Assembly: GCF_000746205.1 (NCBI RefSeq)
Contig: NZ_KN050825.1
Coordinates: forward strand, 228,590 to 292,589
Direction of reading: 5' to 3'
Source of the DNA: Halorubrum sp. BV1
GTDB lineage: Archaea; Halobacteriota; Halobacteria; Halobacteriales; Haloferacaceae
DNA: 64,000 bases
A model generated the notes under the pieces. That model made no database searches and was not told the origin of the DNA. It saw only the letters and a program-made list of their open reading frames with translations. This document shows, piece by piece, positions 42,826 to 52,057 of the stretch (position 1 is the stretch's first letter; the number at the start of each line of letters is the position of its first letter). The translations under genes were made by a program, and so were the position numbers.

Positions 42826-45420
42826 TCAGTCGGCGTTCGCCTGCCAGTCGCGGACCGTGTCGGGGCCGACGCCGTCGACGTCGGCCGCGAGTTCGTCCGG
42901 ATCAACCGACTTGAGGTCGTCGACGCCGGCGACCCCAGCCGCCTGCAGCTTCGCGGCCGTCTTCTCGCCTATCCCCTCGACGGCCTGTAGCTCGGACCCC
43001 TCCTGTCGGGCCGTGAACTCCCGGTAGTTGCAGATCGGACAGCCCAGCTCCCACGGCTCGTCGCCCGAGTGGACGCGGAGGTGCGGGAGGTCGTGTTCCT
43101 CGCAGGTCTCGTCCGTGACTTCGATCTCGCCGCGGCGGGGAAGCGGCAGCGAGTAGTCACAGTCGGGGTAACGCGTACAGCCCACAAGCCGGGAGCCGGA
43201 GCGAAGCCGCTTGATCGCCAGCTTCCCCCCGTGCTCGTCGCCGCAGTCGGGACACGTGCCAATCACCTCGTCCTCCTGTTCGTCCGCCTCGTCGGCCTTG
43301 CACTGCGGACAGCCGTGGACGAACGTCTTCCGCCCGGCGAGCATCTTCACGTGCCTGAGGTCGTGCTCCTCGCAGGTCTCGTCGAGGATGAGCGGTTTGC
43401 CCGTCGAGGGGAGCGGCAGGGTGTACTCGCAGTCGGGATAGCCGTCACAGCCCACGAAGTACGACCCCTGCCTGGACTTCCGAACGAGCAGGTCCGAGCC
43501 ACACTCGGGGCAGGGGCCGAGCGTCTTGTCAGCCTTCAGCGACTTCTGGAGGTGCTCGCCGACCGCCTCCCGCGACTCGGTGAGATCGTCGAACACGCGT
43601 TCGAGCAGCTCTCGCGACTCCGCAGTCACTTCCTCGTACTCCTTCTCGCCGGCCGCGATCGCCTGCATGTCCTGTTCCAGTTGGGCGGTCATCTCCTCGC
43701 TCACGACGTGTTCGGCGAACTCCTCAGCGGCCTCGACGACCGCCTCCGCGAGCCGGGTCGGGCGCGGCGGGTCGCTCTCGATGTAGTTGCGGTCGTAGAG
43801 CTTCTCTAAGGTGCGGTGCCGGGTCGCCTTGGTGCCGACGCCGCGCTTTTCCATCTCCTCGATGAGCCGCGACTGGCCGTAGCGGCGCGGCGGCTGGGTC
43901 TCTTTGGCCTCGGTGTGCCGCTCGTCGAGCGCGAGCGTCTCGCCGACCGCCACGTCGGGGACGATCCGCTCGTCGCTGGAGCGGTACGGGTAGACCTCGT
44001 GGTAGCCGGCAGAGAGCAGGCGCTTCCCGTTCGCCTTCAGCCGGAGGCCACCGTCGGCGACGAGGTCGGCCGGCCCGTCTGCGTCCGCGGGATTCCGGAG
44101 CGCGGCGATCCCGTCCGCGCGCTCGGCGATCGGCGTCGCCTCCCCGTTCGCAAGCGCGACGACGCGCAGCCGCTCCCACGTCGCGGGCTCGGCGCAGGTC
44201 GCGAGGAACCGCCGCACGACGAGCTCGTACACCTCCCACTCGTCCTCTGAGAGGTCCGACGCTGAAGGGATCTCGCCGGTGGGGTGGATAGGGGGGTGGT
44301 CCGTCGTCTCCTCGTCGCCCTCAGTTGGTTCTATCTCATCTAGTTCCAGCAGGCTCGCCGCATCCTCGCCGAACGTCGAGGCGGCAGCGAGGTCGTCGAG
44401 GAGTTCTCGGGGCTCCAAGTCCTCGGGGTACACCGTGTTGTCCGTCCGCGGGTACGTGAGGTAGCCGTCGGTGTACAGGTCCTCCGCGAGCGACATCGCG
44501 CGCTGGGCGGAGTAGCCGAGCGAGCCCGCAGCGCGGATGAACGCCGTGGTGTTGAACGGTGTCGGCGGATCGTCAGTCTGGGTCCGGCGGGTCACGTCGT
44601 CGACGACGGCCGCCTGGGCCGCGTCAAGCGCCTCCGTCAGGATCTCGGCCGCGTCCCCGTCCCAGACCCGCTCGGCCTCGTTGCCCTCGTCGTTCAGGTA
44701 GAAGTAGCGCGCCTCGAAGGGGTCGCCGCCGGACTTGGTCAGGTTCCCGTACAGCTCCCAGTAGGACTCGGGGTCGAACGCCTGTATCTCGCGTTCGCGG
44801 TCGACGATCAGCTTGAGCGTCGGTCCCTGCACCCGGCCGACGGAGATGAAGTCGTCGCCGAGCTGGCGGGCGGAAAGCGAGAGGAATCGGGTGAGCGCCG
44901 CGCCCCACGTGAGGTCGATCACCTGTCGGGCCTCCCCGGCGGCGGCGAGATCGAAGTCCAGGTCGTCGGGGTTCGCGAACGCCTCCCGCACCTCGTTTTC
45001 CGTGATCGACGAGAACCGGACGCGGTCGATCGGCGCGTCCTCGTTGACCTCGCGGACCAGCTCGTACGCCTCCTTGCCGATGAGTTCGCCCTCGCGGTCG
45101 TAGTCGGTCGCGATCGTCACCCGAGAGGCGTTGCGCGCGAGCGTGCGGAGAGCCGCGACGATCCCCTCTTGGGTGGGTTGCTTCGTCGTCGGGGCGTCGA
45201 TCAGCTCGACCGGCTCCACGTCGCGCCAGTCGTTGTACTCCGGCGGGAAGTCGACGCCGACGACGTGCCCGGAGAGGCCGATACAGCGCTTGCCGCCCCA
45301 CTTATAGACGTTCACGTCGTTCTGCCGCTCCGTCGTCGCGGACTCGCCGCTCAGAATGTCGGCGATGCGCCGGGCGGCGTTGTCTTTCTCCGTGATTATC
45401 AGTTCGGGGCCGCGACTCAT
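42826..45420 (-). CDS. topA: DNA topoisomerase I (type IA)
   Basis: 864 residues. The Toprim domain (LIITEKDNAARRIA; TDYDREGELIGKEAY) is followed by the strand-passage domain with the active-site Tyr in GYLTYPRTDNTVYP. The C-terminal part has several zinc-ribbon modules (CPECGSDLLVRKSRQGSYF; CPQCKADE; CPDCGDEHGGKL) and ends in a helix-hairpin-helix pair (VEGIGEKTAAKLQAAGV). It relaxes negative supercoils. The final HhH extension is common in haloarchaeal TopA. Confidence 0.96.
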   Translation of the reverse strand: MSRGPELIITEKDNAARRIADILSGESATTERQNDVNVYKWGGKRCIGLSGHVVGVDFPPEYNDWRDVEPVELIDAPTTKQPTQEGIVAALRTLARNASRVTIATDYDREGELIGKEAYELVREVNEDAPIDRVRFSSITENEVREAFANPDDLDFDLAAAGEARQVIDLTWGAALTRFLSLSARQLGDDFISVGRVQGPTLKLIVDREREIQAFDPESYWELYGNLTKSGGDPFEARYFYLNDEGNEAERVWDGDAAEILTEALDAAQAAVVDDVTRRTQTDDPPTPFNTTAFIRAAGSLGYSAQRAMSLAEDLYTDGYLTYPRTDNTVYPEDLEPRELLDDLAAASTFGEDAASLLELDEIEPTEGDEETTDHPPIHPTGEIPSASDLSEDEWEVYELVVRRFLATCAEPATWERLRVVALANGEATPIAERADGIAALRNPADADGPADLVADGGLRLKANGKRLLSAGYHEVYPYRSSDERIVPDVAVGETLALDERHTEAKETQPPRRYGQSRLIEEMEKRGVGTKATRHRTLEKLYDRNYIESDPPRPTRLAEAVVEAAEEFAEHVVSEEMTAQLEQDMQAIAAGEKEYEEVTAESRELLERVFDDLTESREAVGEHLQKSLKADKTLGPCPECGSDLLVRKSRQGSYFVGCDGYPDCEYTLPLPSTGKPLILDETCEEHDLRHVKMLAGRKTFVHGCPQCKADEADEQEDEVIGTCPDCGDEHGGKLAIKRLRSGSRLVGCTRYPDCDYSLPLPRRGEIEVTDETCEEHDLPHLRVHSGDEPWELGCPICNYREFTARQEGSELQAVEGIGEKTAAKLQAAGVAGVDDLKSVDPDELAADVDGVGPDTVRDWQANAD

Positions 45421-45490
45421 TGCGCCGAGATACGCCGGTCCTGCGTCTAAAGGTTTCGTGACACAGCGTAAGATCGCGCGTGCGAGGATT

Positions 45491-46741
45491 CTACTCCTCT
45501 GCGTCCTCGTCGGTCGGCACGCCGCCGAGGTTCCCCTCGTCGTCGAACCGCTTGGCGCGGAGGAACCGCGCCCGGTACCGGTTCGCGCCCTCCTTCGTGT
45601 CGGCCTCGCGGATCTCGTCTATCCGGCCGTCGGCGACCGCGTCGATGATCGCTTCGACCTGCTCTTTCTCGCTCGGCGTCAGATCGAACTCGTAGGTCCG
45701 GGGCTGCTCGCTCTCCAGTCTGGTCCACTTGCGCGCGGCGCTCACGACGACCGAGCAGGGCTCGCGGCAGGGGAAGACGCCGTCGCCGCCGTCCACGTCG
45801 AGGTCGGCGTCGTCGTCGTACTCCCACTCGCGCCGCTTGAGACACTGCGAGTCGTCACAGCACGCCTCCGCGACCCAGTTGACGTGCTCGTGGCCCTCGC
45901 CGCGGTCCCACGTCTTGACCACGCCGTAGATGCCCGACTGCCGCTCCATCGTCTCGCGCCAGTGAGTCACGTCGAGGTCGCCCTCGCGCTCGCGATGCCA
46001 GTTGGCGACCGTCGCGGGATAGACCGTCTCGACGACCTCGTAGGCGTCTCTCGGCCCCAGATCGGCGAACACCCACCCGCCCCGCAGCGTGGGAGCGGTC
46101 TTGAGCGGGCGGTAGCGTCCCCTCTCGTCCAGTTTCACGATCTCGCGGGCGTCGAGCGGGTCGTCGTGGGCGTCCAGCTCCTCGACCGGAACGCCGACGT
46201 CGTCGGCGTGCCGCACGTCGTACCGGCGCTCGCCGCGATCGGTGACCCGAGCCGTGATCACCAGTTCCCCCCACGCGCGCTCGACTCCCTCCGCGAGCGC
46301 GGCGTACCGAGCCGCGACGGTCGCGCCGTCGGCGTCCTCGATCCAGCGGAGAAACGCGCGCCGGGGACCGAACTCGCCGACGACGTGCTCGAAGACGTAC
46401 CAGTCCGTGACCGCGGGGGCGCGCTCGGCGAGCGCCGCGTGAAGCTCGCGCTCGGAGAGGCCCGTTCGGGCGTCGTCGCCCGCGGGGTCGACGACGTAGC
46501 GGGCGTCGGCGTCGCCGGGGGCGACGACGCCCGAGACCGCGACGGCGAATCCCTCGAACCGGACCGGTTCGGGCGCTCCCTCGTCGGAGTCGGTGCGCTC
46601 TTCGAGCGCGTCGAGGACGGCGTCGAAGGCGTCGCTCGGGAGGTCGATATCGGGGACGGCGGTCTCAGAGCCGACCAGTGACGCCTCGGCCGCCGCCGGG
46701 TCGTCCGTCTCGCGGGCCGCGTCGGGAGAGTGGTCCGCCAC
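45491..46741 (-). CDS. DR2241-family Fe-S-associated protein
   Basis: 416 residues with a GTG start two bases after the cbiX stop. Cysteines ACCDDSQCLKRRE and, about 25 residues later, FPCREPCSVVVSAARKW form a cluster likely to bind 4Fe-4S. The family (named after D. radiodurans DR2241) occurs in haloarchaea beside CbiX chelatase, so a role in sirohydrochlorin/cobalamin or siroheme handling is probable. Catalytic role unknown. Confidence 0.8.
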   Translation of the reverse strand: MADHSPDAARETDDPAAAEASLVGSETAVPDIDLPSDAFDAVLDALEERTDSDEGAPEPVRFEGFAVAVSGVVAPGDADARYVVDPAGDDARTGLSERELHAALAERAPAVTDWYVFEHVVGEFGPRRAFLRWIEDADGATVAARYAALAEGVERAWGELVITARVTDRGERRYDVRHADDVGVPVEELDAHDDPLDAREIVKLDERGRYRPLKTAPTLRGGWVFADLGPRDAYEVVETVYPATVANWHREREGDLDVTHWRETMERQSGIYGVVKTWDRGEGHEHVNWVAEACCDDSQCLKRREWEYDDDADLDVDGGDGVFPCREPCSVVVSAARKWTRLESEQPRTYEFDLTPSEKEQVEAIIDAVADGRIDEIREADTKEGANRYRARFLRAKRFDDEGNLGGVPTDEDAEE

Positions 46742-46743
46742 GG

Positions 46744-47613
46744 TCAGTCACCCGTGGCGACGCGGGTCGTCTCGCGCACGTCGTCGAGCGCGGTGCCGAG
46801 GTCGGCCCCGGCGTCGGCGGCGCGCTCCAGTATCACGTCGGCCATGAGCGGCTCCGTGCCCACCGCGCCAGCGTACCAGATCCGCGTGTCCTCGACCGCG
46901 GTCGGCACGTCGTACCCCTCCGTGTGGTCCTCACAGAGTCCGACGTCCTCGGGGATGTCCTCTTGGGTGTGGTAGCCGTCGGCGATGAAAAGCGGGACCA
47001 AGACGACGTCGTCGCTCTCGAAGAAGTCAGGGAGGTCGTCGACCTCAGGGTCCTCGTCCATGTACAGCGCCTTCACCTCGTCGAAGCGGTCGCGCTCGCG
47101 GATTCGGTCGGCGTGGTACTCGATCGCCTTCGCCGAGTTCTCGTTTCGCTCGGTGCCGTGGCCGACCACCGCCAGTCCGAATCCGTCGCTCACGTCGGGG
47201 TCGTCGGTGACCGACTCCGCGCGCCGGACGATCACGTCCGTCATCGCGCGGTGTGTCCCCACCGGACCGCAGTAGTGGACCGCGCGGTCGATGTCCTCGG
47301 CGACGAGCGTGGCCTGATCGGCGGAGAGGCCGTCGGAGCCCCACGCCGAGACGTCCCACCCGTCGAGCCGAAGCTCGCGAGGGATCACCTGCTCCGTGAA
47401 GTACCCCTCGGAGACGAAAAGCGGGACGACGTACACCTCGTCGCCCTCGACGGTCCGGAGCACCTCCCGGAAGTGCGGCTCCTCCTTCCAGAACCCGGTC
47501 TTCACCTCGTCGAACGCGCCGGTCGCGCGGATCGTGTCCGCGTGGTCGTACGTCGGCGCGCTCGACTCCGGATTCAAGTGCGAGCCGTGTGCGACGATGA
47601 CGAGCGACTGCAT
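46744..47613 (-). CDS. cbiX: sirohydrochlorin cobaltochelatase CbiX, two-domain form
   Basis: 289 residues with two tandem CbiX/CbiK-like domains: the first starts SLVIVAHGSHLNPES and the second GLAVVGHGTERNENS, each with the metal-site His in the GHG/AHGS motif. Matching segments VYVVPLFVSEGYFTEQVIP and VVLVPLFIADGYHTQEDIP show the internal duplication. It inserts Co(II) or Fe(II) into sirohydrochlorin for cobalamin or siroheme. Coupled to the DR2241 gene. Confidence 0.93.
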   Translation of the reverse strand: MQSLVIVAHGSHLNPESSAPTYDHADTIRATGAFDEVKTGFWKEEPHFREVLRTVEGDEVYVVPLFVSEGYFTEQVIPRELRLDGWDVSAWGSDGLSADQATLVAEDIDRAVHYCGPVGTHRAMTDVIVRRAESVTDDPDVSDGFGLAVVGHGTERNENSAKAIEYHADRIRERDRFDEVKALYMDEDPEVDDLPDFFESDDVVLVPLFIADGYHTQEDIPEDVGLCEDHTEGYDVPTAVEDTRIWYAGAVGTEPLMADVILERAADAGADLGTALDDVRETTRVATGD

Positions 47614-47752
47614 ACCCGTGCTGGGGGCGCGCCGCTCTTAGGGACTTCGGAGCGTGCGAAGGCGCGGGAATCCGCTTCGCCGCGCATTCGGCGGGTCCGC
47701 CACCCCCCTCCGTGACCGAAACGGCCATGTCCGTCGGCGCGGAGCGACCACC

Positions 47753-48271
47753 ATGTCGCTCGCAGCAGACGCGCGCGAGGCGGTTCGAGAACGGCCGTTC
47801 CTCCGCGACGCGCTCCGTGCCGGCGTGGTGAACCACAGCGCCGCCGCCGCGTGGCTCGCGGCCGACGCCGACCTCGACGGCGACGCCGACGCCGTCGCAA
47901 CCGCGATCCGCCGGTTCCGAACGGAGCTTCCCGCCTACGAGACCGCGGCGCGCGACGTCACCGTCTCGATGCAGAGCGGAGTGACGGTAGTCCACGATTA
48001 CGACGGCGAGGAGCGGCCGACGGACGCACTCCTCCGCCTCGGCGACGTTGCTCTCGCGGACGGCGGCTCGCAGACCGCGATCCTCGCGACGGGCGATGTC
48101 GACGCGGCGGCGCTCGCGACGGCTCTCCGCCGCCTCGCCGCCGCGGACGTTCGGCCCGCTGCCGCCGCCGTCGTCGGTGACTCACTCGTTGTCGCCGTGG
48201 AGCGTCGCGACGGCCCGACGGCGGTGCGGATCGTCGAGAGCGCCCTGGCGGCCGTCCCGAGCGAGGGGTGA
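47753..48271 (+). CDS. conserved haloarchaeal protein (DUF7523-like, ACT-type fold suspected)
   Basis: 172 residues. The N-terminal part is a small HTH-like helical domain (FLRDALRAGVVNHSAAAAWLA), the C-terminal half has beta-alpha-beta repeats (TAILATGDVDAAALATALRRLAA; DSLVVAVERRDGPTAVRIVESAL) resembling an ACT domain. Divergent from cbiX. I recall a haloarchaeal family of this shape (DUF7523) but not a function. Confidence 0.65.
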   Translation: MSLAADAREAVRERPFLRDALRAGVVNHSAAAAWLAADADLDGDADAVATAIRRFRTELPAYETAARDVTVSMQSGVTVVHDYDGEERPTDALLRLGDVALADGGSQTAILATGDVDAAALATALRRLAAADVRPAAAAVVGDSLVVAVERRDGPTAVRIVESALAAVPSEG

Positions 48272-48433
48272 ATCGAACTCCCGACGACGGGCGAGGCGGC
48301 CGACTCGACCCCGGACGTCTGATCGACCCGTCGGCGGGCAAGCGCGGACCCGAACGCGGCCCGCGATCGCGACACATCATGGCACGACGCACGACTACTC
48401 AATTTATTAATGTGTATCATATAACGGGTACTG

Positions 48434-49252
48434 ATGGACACACGTCGGCGTCGTTGGGAAGATGGCGCAACTATCCTCTACGACCGGGCGGTCCGGATCC
48501 CACTCCCAAACGTCGACGCCGAACGAACGCTTCGCGACCACATCATGAGTTTTGCAGACGCCAGCGTTCGCCGGAGCGAACTGCTCGCCGACCCGGACCT
48601 CCCGCTCACCGAGGCCTATGGCGTCGAACTCGACGAGATGCACCGCGCGTTCGAGCACCGCCTTCGACAGCTCACCGGCGAGGACTACCGCGAGGTCGCG
48701 GACGCGTACCTCCGCGGCGAGCGCGACGACTGGGTCGGTGCCCTCGCGGTGTACTACCTGGAGTGTTACTATCGGCTACAAGAGCGGCTGACGCTCGACG
48801 ACGAGATGTTTCTCTTGGGAATTCTCCGGTATCCGGACTGTTTCACCGTGACGCTTAGCTTCGCCGTCGGGGAAGTCGGCGGCGACGTCGTGCACTACGA
48901 GTCGCCCCGGCACGCCGACACGAACCTCACTACGGACCACCACGAGCGGTACTTCGCGGAGTGCCAGTACTCGCAACGGCAGGCGGCCGAGTACATCCGC
49001 GATCGGATTCATCACGTCCGCGACACCGTCCCGGACCCGGACACGACGCCCTTCGAGGAGCGAAAACACGGCGGATTCATGTACGTCACCGGTCGACGGG
49101 GATCGGTGTTCTCCGAGTACCTCGGCCCGCTTGTCCCCGACCCGAACCGCTTCGACGACGACGACACCACGGTGCCGGGACTGGTTCCGGAAGGACCGGA
49201 GATCAAACGCGCGAAACGAGAGCTTCTCGACGACGCGGAGTTCGTCGCCTGA
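48434..49252 (+). CDS. conserved hypothetical protein, 272 residues
   Basis: I do not recognise this protein. It is soluble, acidic and largely helical: DADPDLPLTEAY-type stretches, then ECYYRLQERLTLDDEMFLLGILRYPDCF, a beta segment FTVTLSFAVGEVGGDVVHYESP, and a long helix YSQRQAAEYIRDRIHHVRDTV. TTTATTA at 48402-48408 sits about 26 bp before the start, supporting ATG 48434. Flanking DNA is slightly more AT-rich than average. The stop codon is in a 20-bp tandem repeat. Confidence 0.75.
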   Translation: MDTRRRRWEDGATILYDRAVRIPLPNVDAERTLRDHIMSFADASVRRSELLADPDLPLTEAYGVELDEMHRAFEHRLRQLTGEDYREVADAYLRGERDDWVGALAVYYLECYYRLQERLTLDDEMFLLGILRYPDCFTVTLSFAVGEVGGDVVHYESPRHADTNLTTDHHERYFAECQYSQRQAAEYIRDRIHHVRDTVPDPDTTPFEERKHGGFMYVTGRRGSVFSEYLGPLVPDPNRFDDDDTTVPGLVPEGPEIKRAKRELLDDAEFVA

Positions 49253-49297
49253 TGCGGAAGTTCGTCGCCTGATGCGGAGGTTCGTCGCCTGACGCGA
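49241..49297. repeat. 20-bp tandem repeat (2.85 copies) across the stop codon of the 272-residue protein
   Basis: TTCGTCGCCTGATGCGGARG at 49241-49260, 49261-49280 and 49281-49297. The first copy holds the last codons and the TGA stop. Confidence 0.9.
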
Positions 49298-49362
49298 CAC
49301 TCACGGCCTGTCGTTTTCGCGCACCCGCACGCTTTTCAGCGGTGACCGTCTTGGTGCGGTCG

Positions 49363-50169
49363 ATGAACGCCGTCACGCTCGGTCCCGCCGGGACGTACTC
49401 ACACCGCGCGGCGCGAGCCGTCGCCACCGAGGTGTCGTTCCGCGAATCCGTCACCGCCATCGTCGACGCGGTCGCGTCCGGCGAGTTCGAACGCGGTGTC
49501 GTCCCGATCGAGAACAGCATCGAAGGGTCCGTCACCGAGAGCCTCGACGCCTTAGCCGACCACGACGTCGCGGTCACCCGCGAGGTCGTCACGCCGATCC
49601 GCCACGCCCTTCTCGCGCAGGGACCGGAGTTCGATGTCGTCGCCAGCCACTCGCAGGCGCTCGCGCAGTGCCGCAACTGGCTGGAAGCGGAACACCCGGA
49701 CGCCGGCCTCGAAGCGGTCGCCTCGACCGCCCGCGGCGTCGAGCGAGCGCGTGAGGACGCCCGCGTCGCCGGGATCGGTCACCCCGACAACGCCGGCGAC
49801 GACCTCGAGATCCTCGCCGAGGACATCCAGGACCGCACCTCGAACGCGACGCGGTTCCTCGTGGTCGCGCCTGCGTCCGCCCGGTCCGACGCCGGCGGCA
49901 AGACCACCCTGATCGTCTACCCGAACGCGAACTACCCCGGGCTCCTCTTAGAACTCTTGGAGGCGTTCGCCGACCGCAACCTCAACCTCTCGCGGATCGA
50001 GTCGCGGCCGAGCGGCGAGCGCCTCGGCGACTACCTGTTCCACTTCGACGTCGACGCCGGGCTCTACGAGGAACACATGCGTCAGGCCGTCGACGACGTC
50101 GAGGCGATCGCCGACAACGGGTGGGTTCGCGTGCTCGGGTCGTACGATACCGAACACGTCTTGGAGTAG
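49363..50169 (+). CDS. pheA: prephenate dehydratase
   Basis: 268 residues. The catalytic domain (TLGPAGTYSHRAAR; VVPIENSIEGSVTE; the conserved QDRTSNATRFLVV with the essential Thr-Arg-Phe) is followed by an ACT domain (KTTLIVYPNANYPGLLLELLEAF; NLSRIESRPS) that binds phenylalanine for feedback control. It converts prephenate to phenylpyruvate in Phe synthesis. Start ATG 49363 fits GCTTTTCAG about 27 bp upstream; seven extra upstream codons are unlikely. Confidence 0.95.
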   Translation: MNAVTLGPAGTYSHRAARAVATEVSFRESVTAIVDAVASGEFERGVVPIENSIEGSVTESLDALADHDVAVTREVVTPIRHALLAQGPEFDVVASHSQALAQCRNWLEAEHPDAGLEAVASTARGVERAREDARVAGIGHPDNAGDDLEILAEDIQDRTSNATRFLVVAPASARSDAGGKTTLIVYPNANYPGLLLELLEAFADRNLNLSRIESRPSGERLGDYLFHFDVDAGLYEEHMRQAVDDVEAIADNGWVRVLGSYDTEHVLE

Positions 50170-50266
50170 CCTGAGCGCAAGCCGGCCGCGGGGTCGCCCG
50201 CCGGACCGTCGGACGGACGTCAGCCGCGCACCAAATGCTAAGTACGGCGGGACCGAGGCTATCCGT

Positions 50267-50647
50267 ATGTGGCGAGCCCGGAGAAACCGGGACCGGCGGA
50301 CGGTGATCTGCATCGCGTGTGGGGACTCGGTGCTACGCGAGGACGCGCGCGAGTACGACAAGGAGGGCGACCGCTGGAGCCGGCGCGACAAGGAGTTCGA
50401 GTACCTCTGTACCGACTGCGACGACGACATCTGTCACCAGCCGCGCGACGGGCTCGAATCGCTGATCCTCTCCATCGAGTCCGACGGCCTCTCGCGCGAG
50501 GAGTTCCTCGGCCGGTACGCCGACGCCGTCGAGGCGGACGCGCCGGACGCGGGCGGCTCGACGACCGACACGCTCGGCGAGCCGGACGCGTACGGCGACG
50601 CCGACTCATCGGACGATACCTCAGAGCGTACCGACCGAGACCGCTAG
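50267..50647 (+). CDS. zinc-ribbon protein (DUF7562-like)
   Basis: 126 residues. CIACGDSVLREDA and LCTDCDDDICHQPR give a four-Cys ribbon, with a helical acidic C-terminal half of low complexity. I recall a haloarchaeal family DUF7562 with this layout; function unknown, nucleic-acid binding plausible. The neighbour on the same strand 81 bp away is the RNB ribonuclease. Confidence 0.7.
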   Translation: MWRARRNRDRRTVICIACGDSVLREDAREYDKEGDRWSRRDKEFEYLCTDCDDDICHQPRDGLESLILSIESDGLSREEFLGRYADAVEADAPDAGGSTTDTLGEPDAYGDADSSDDTSERTDRDR

Positions 50648-50704
50648 GCCGGAGCTGGTGACCGTGATCGACGACGCCGTCGTCGGTCCCCCGACAGGCC
50701 TTTC

Positions 50705-50720
50705 TAACGCACGCGCGTTA
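50705..50720. promoter_or_regulatory. inverted repeat just upstream of the RNB ribonuclease gene
   Basis: TAACGC-ACGC-GCGTTA is a perfect 6-bp inverted repeat with a 4-bp spacer, ending 8 bp before the ATG at 50729. It could be an operator or, if transcribed, an RNA hairpin over the start. Confidence 0.4.
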
Positions 50721-50728
50721 GTCGCCGT

Positions 50729-52030
50729 ATGACTGCAGACGAGCCGAAACCCGGGTCCGCCGAGGACCAAGGCCCCGTGACGATCACGCCGGCGCTCGCC
50801 GATCAACTCGCCGAGAAACGCGAGGAGCTGTTCGAGGAGTTCGAGATCCGTGACGCGTTCCCGAACGAGGTGCTCCGCGAGGCGGAGGCTCGGACCGAAG
50901 ACGTGTACGAGGAGATCGAAGCTGAGATCGACGAACGGGAGGACCTCCGTGACCTCACAACGTGGACGACGGACCCGGTCGACGCCCAGGACTTCGACGA
51001 CGCCATCTCCATCGAGCGGGAGGACGACGCCTACCGGCTGTGGGTCCACATCGCCGACGTCACCCACTACGTCACGCCCGACACCGCGATGTGGGAGGAG
51101 GCGGTCGAGCGCGCGAACACGGTGTACCTCCCCGATTACACGATCCACATGCTTCCGCCCGTGCTCGCGGAGACCGTGTGTTCTCTCGTCCCGAACGAGG
51201 ACCGGCTCGCGCACACGGTGGAGATGGAGATCGACGAGGAGACGCTGTCGTTCGAGGACATCGAGATCTACAAGTCGGTGATCAACTCCGACGAGCGACT
51301 CACCTACAACGAGTGCGAGGAGCGGCTCGAAGACCCCTCGCTCCCGCTCGGCGAGGAGAACGCACTCGCGTACGAACTGGCGGACCAGATGCACGAACAG
51401 CGCAAGGCTGACGGCTCGCTCGTGTTGAACCCGAGCCGCGACCGCGCGCACACCATCATCGAAGAGTCGATGCTGAAGGCGAACAAGGCGGTGACACACA
51501 CCCTGATGTGGGACCGCGGCGTCGAGGCGATGTACCGCGTCCACCCGCAGCCGACGCCCGACCAGTGGAACGAGGCGCTAAAAGAGATCCAAGAACTCGA
51601 CGGCGTCTCGATCCCCGGCGACGCGTGGGGCGACGACCCGCGGAAGGCGGTCAACGCCGCGTTGGAAACCTCTCCCGGCCGCCAACTCAACAAGATCCAG
51701 CGAGCGGTGCTGAAGGTGATGCCCCGCGCGAAGTACATGAACGACCCGTTCGGCGGCCACCACGCGCTCAACTTCGACATCTACGGCCACTTCACCTCGC
51801 CCATCCGTCGCCTGTCGGACACGATCAACCACTGGATCGTCCACGAGAACGACGTGCCGGAGAACCTCCTCGAACTCTGTGACCACGCCAGCGACAAACA
51901 GAAAGACGGCGAGACCGCAGAGCGGCTCTACAAGCAGTTCCTCCAAGAGGAGGGGCTCGACCCGCATGCGGTGAACAACCGCGGCGTTGAGGTCGTCGAG
52001 GACCCCGAAGAGGCGAAACACACGGCCTGA
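50729..52030 (+). CDS. RNB-domain ribonuclease (RNase R/RNase II family)
   Basis: 433 residues, essentially the catalytic RNB domain alone. The metal-binding motif DPVDAQDFDDAISI and the downstream YGHFTSPIRRLSD motif are intact, as is LPPVLAETVCSLVPNEDRL. It degrades RNA 3'-5'. The cold-shock and S1 RNA-binding domains of bacterial RNase R are missing, as in other haloarchaeal members, which lack an exosome-independent partner here. TATA-like CTTTCTAACG overlaps an inverted repeat upstream. Confidence 0.92.
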   Translation: MTADEPKPGSAEDQGPVTITPALADQLAEKREELFEEFEIRDAFPNEVLREAEARTEDVYEEIEAEIDEREDLRDLTTWTTDPVDAQDFDDAISIEREDDAYRLWVHIADVTHYVTPDTAMWEEAVERANTVYLPDYTIHMLPPVLAETVCSLVPNEDRLAHTVEMEIDEETLSFEDIEIYKSVINSDERLTYNECEERLEDPSLPLGEENALAYELADQMHEQRKADGSLVLNPSRDRAHTIIEESMLKANKAVTHTLMWDRGVEAMYRVHPQPTPDQWNEALKEIQELDGVSIPGDAWGDDPRKAVNAALETSPGRQLNKIQRAVLKVMPRAKYMNDPFGGHHALNFDIYGHFTSPIRRLSDTINHWIVHENDVPENLLELCDHASDKQKDGETAERLYKQFLQEEGLDPHAVNNRGVEVVEDPEEAKHTA

Positions 52031-52057
52031 GTCGGCTCGCGCTACGGCCCGACCCGT

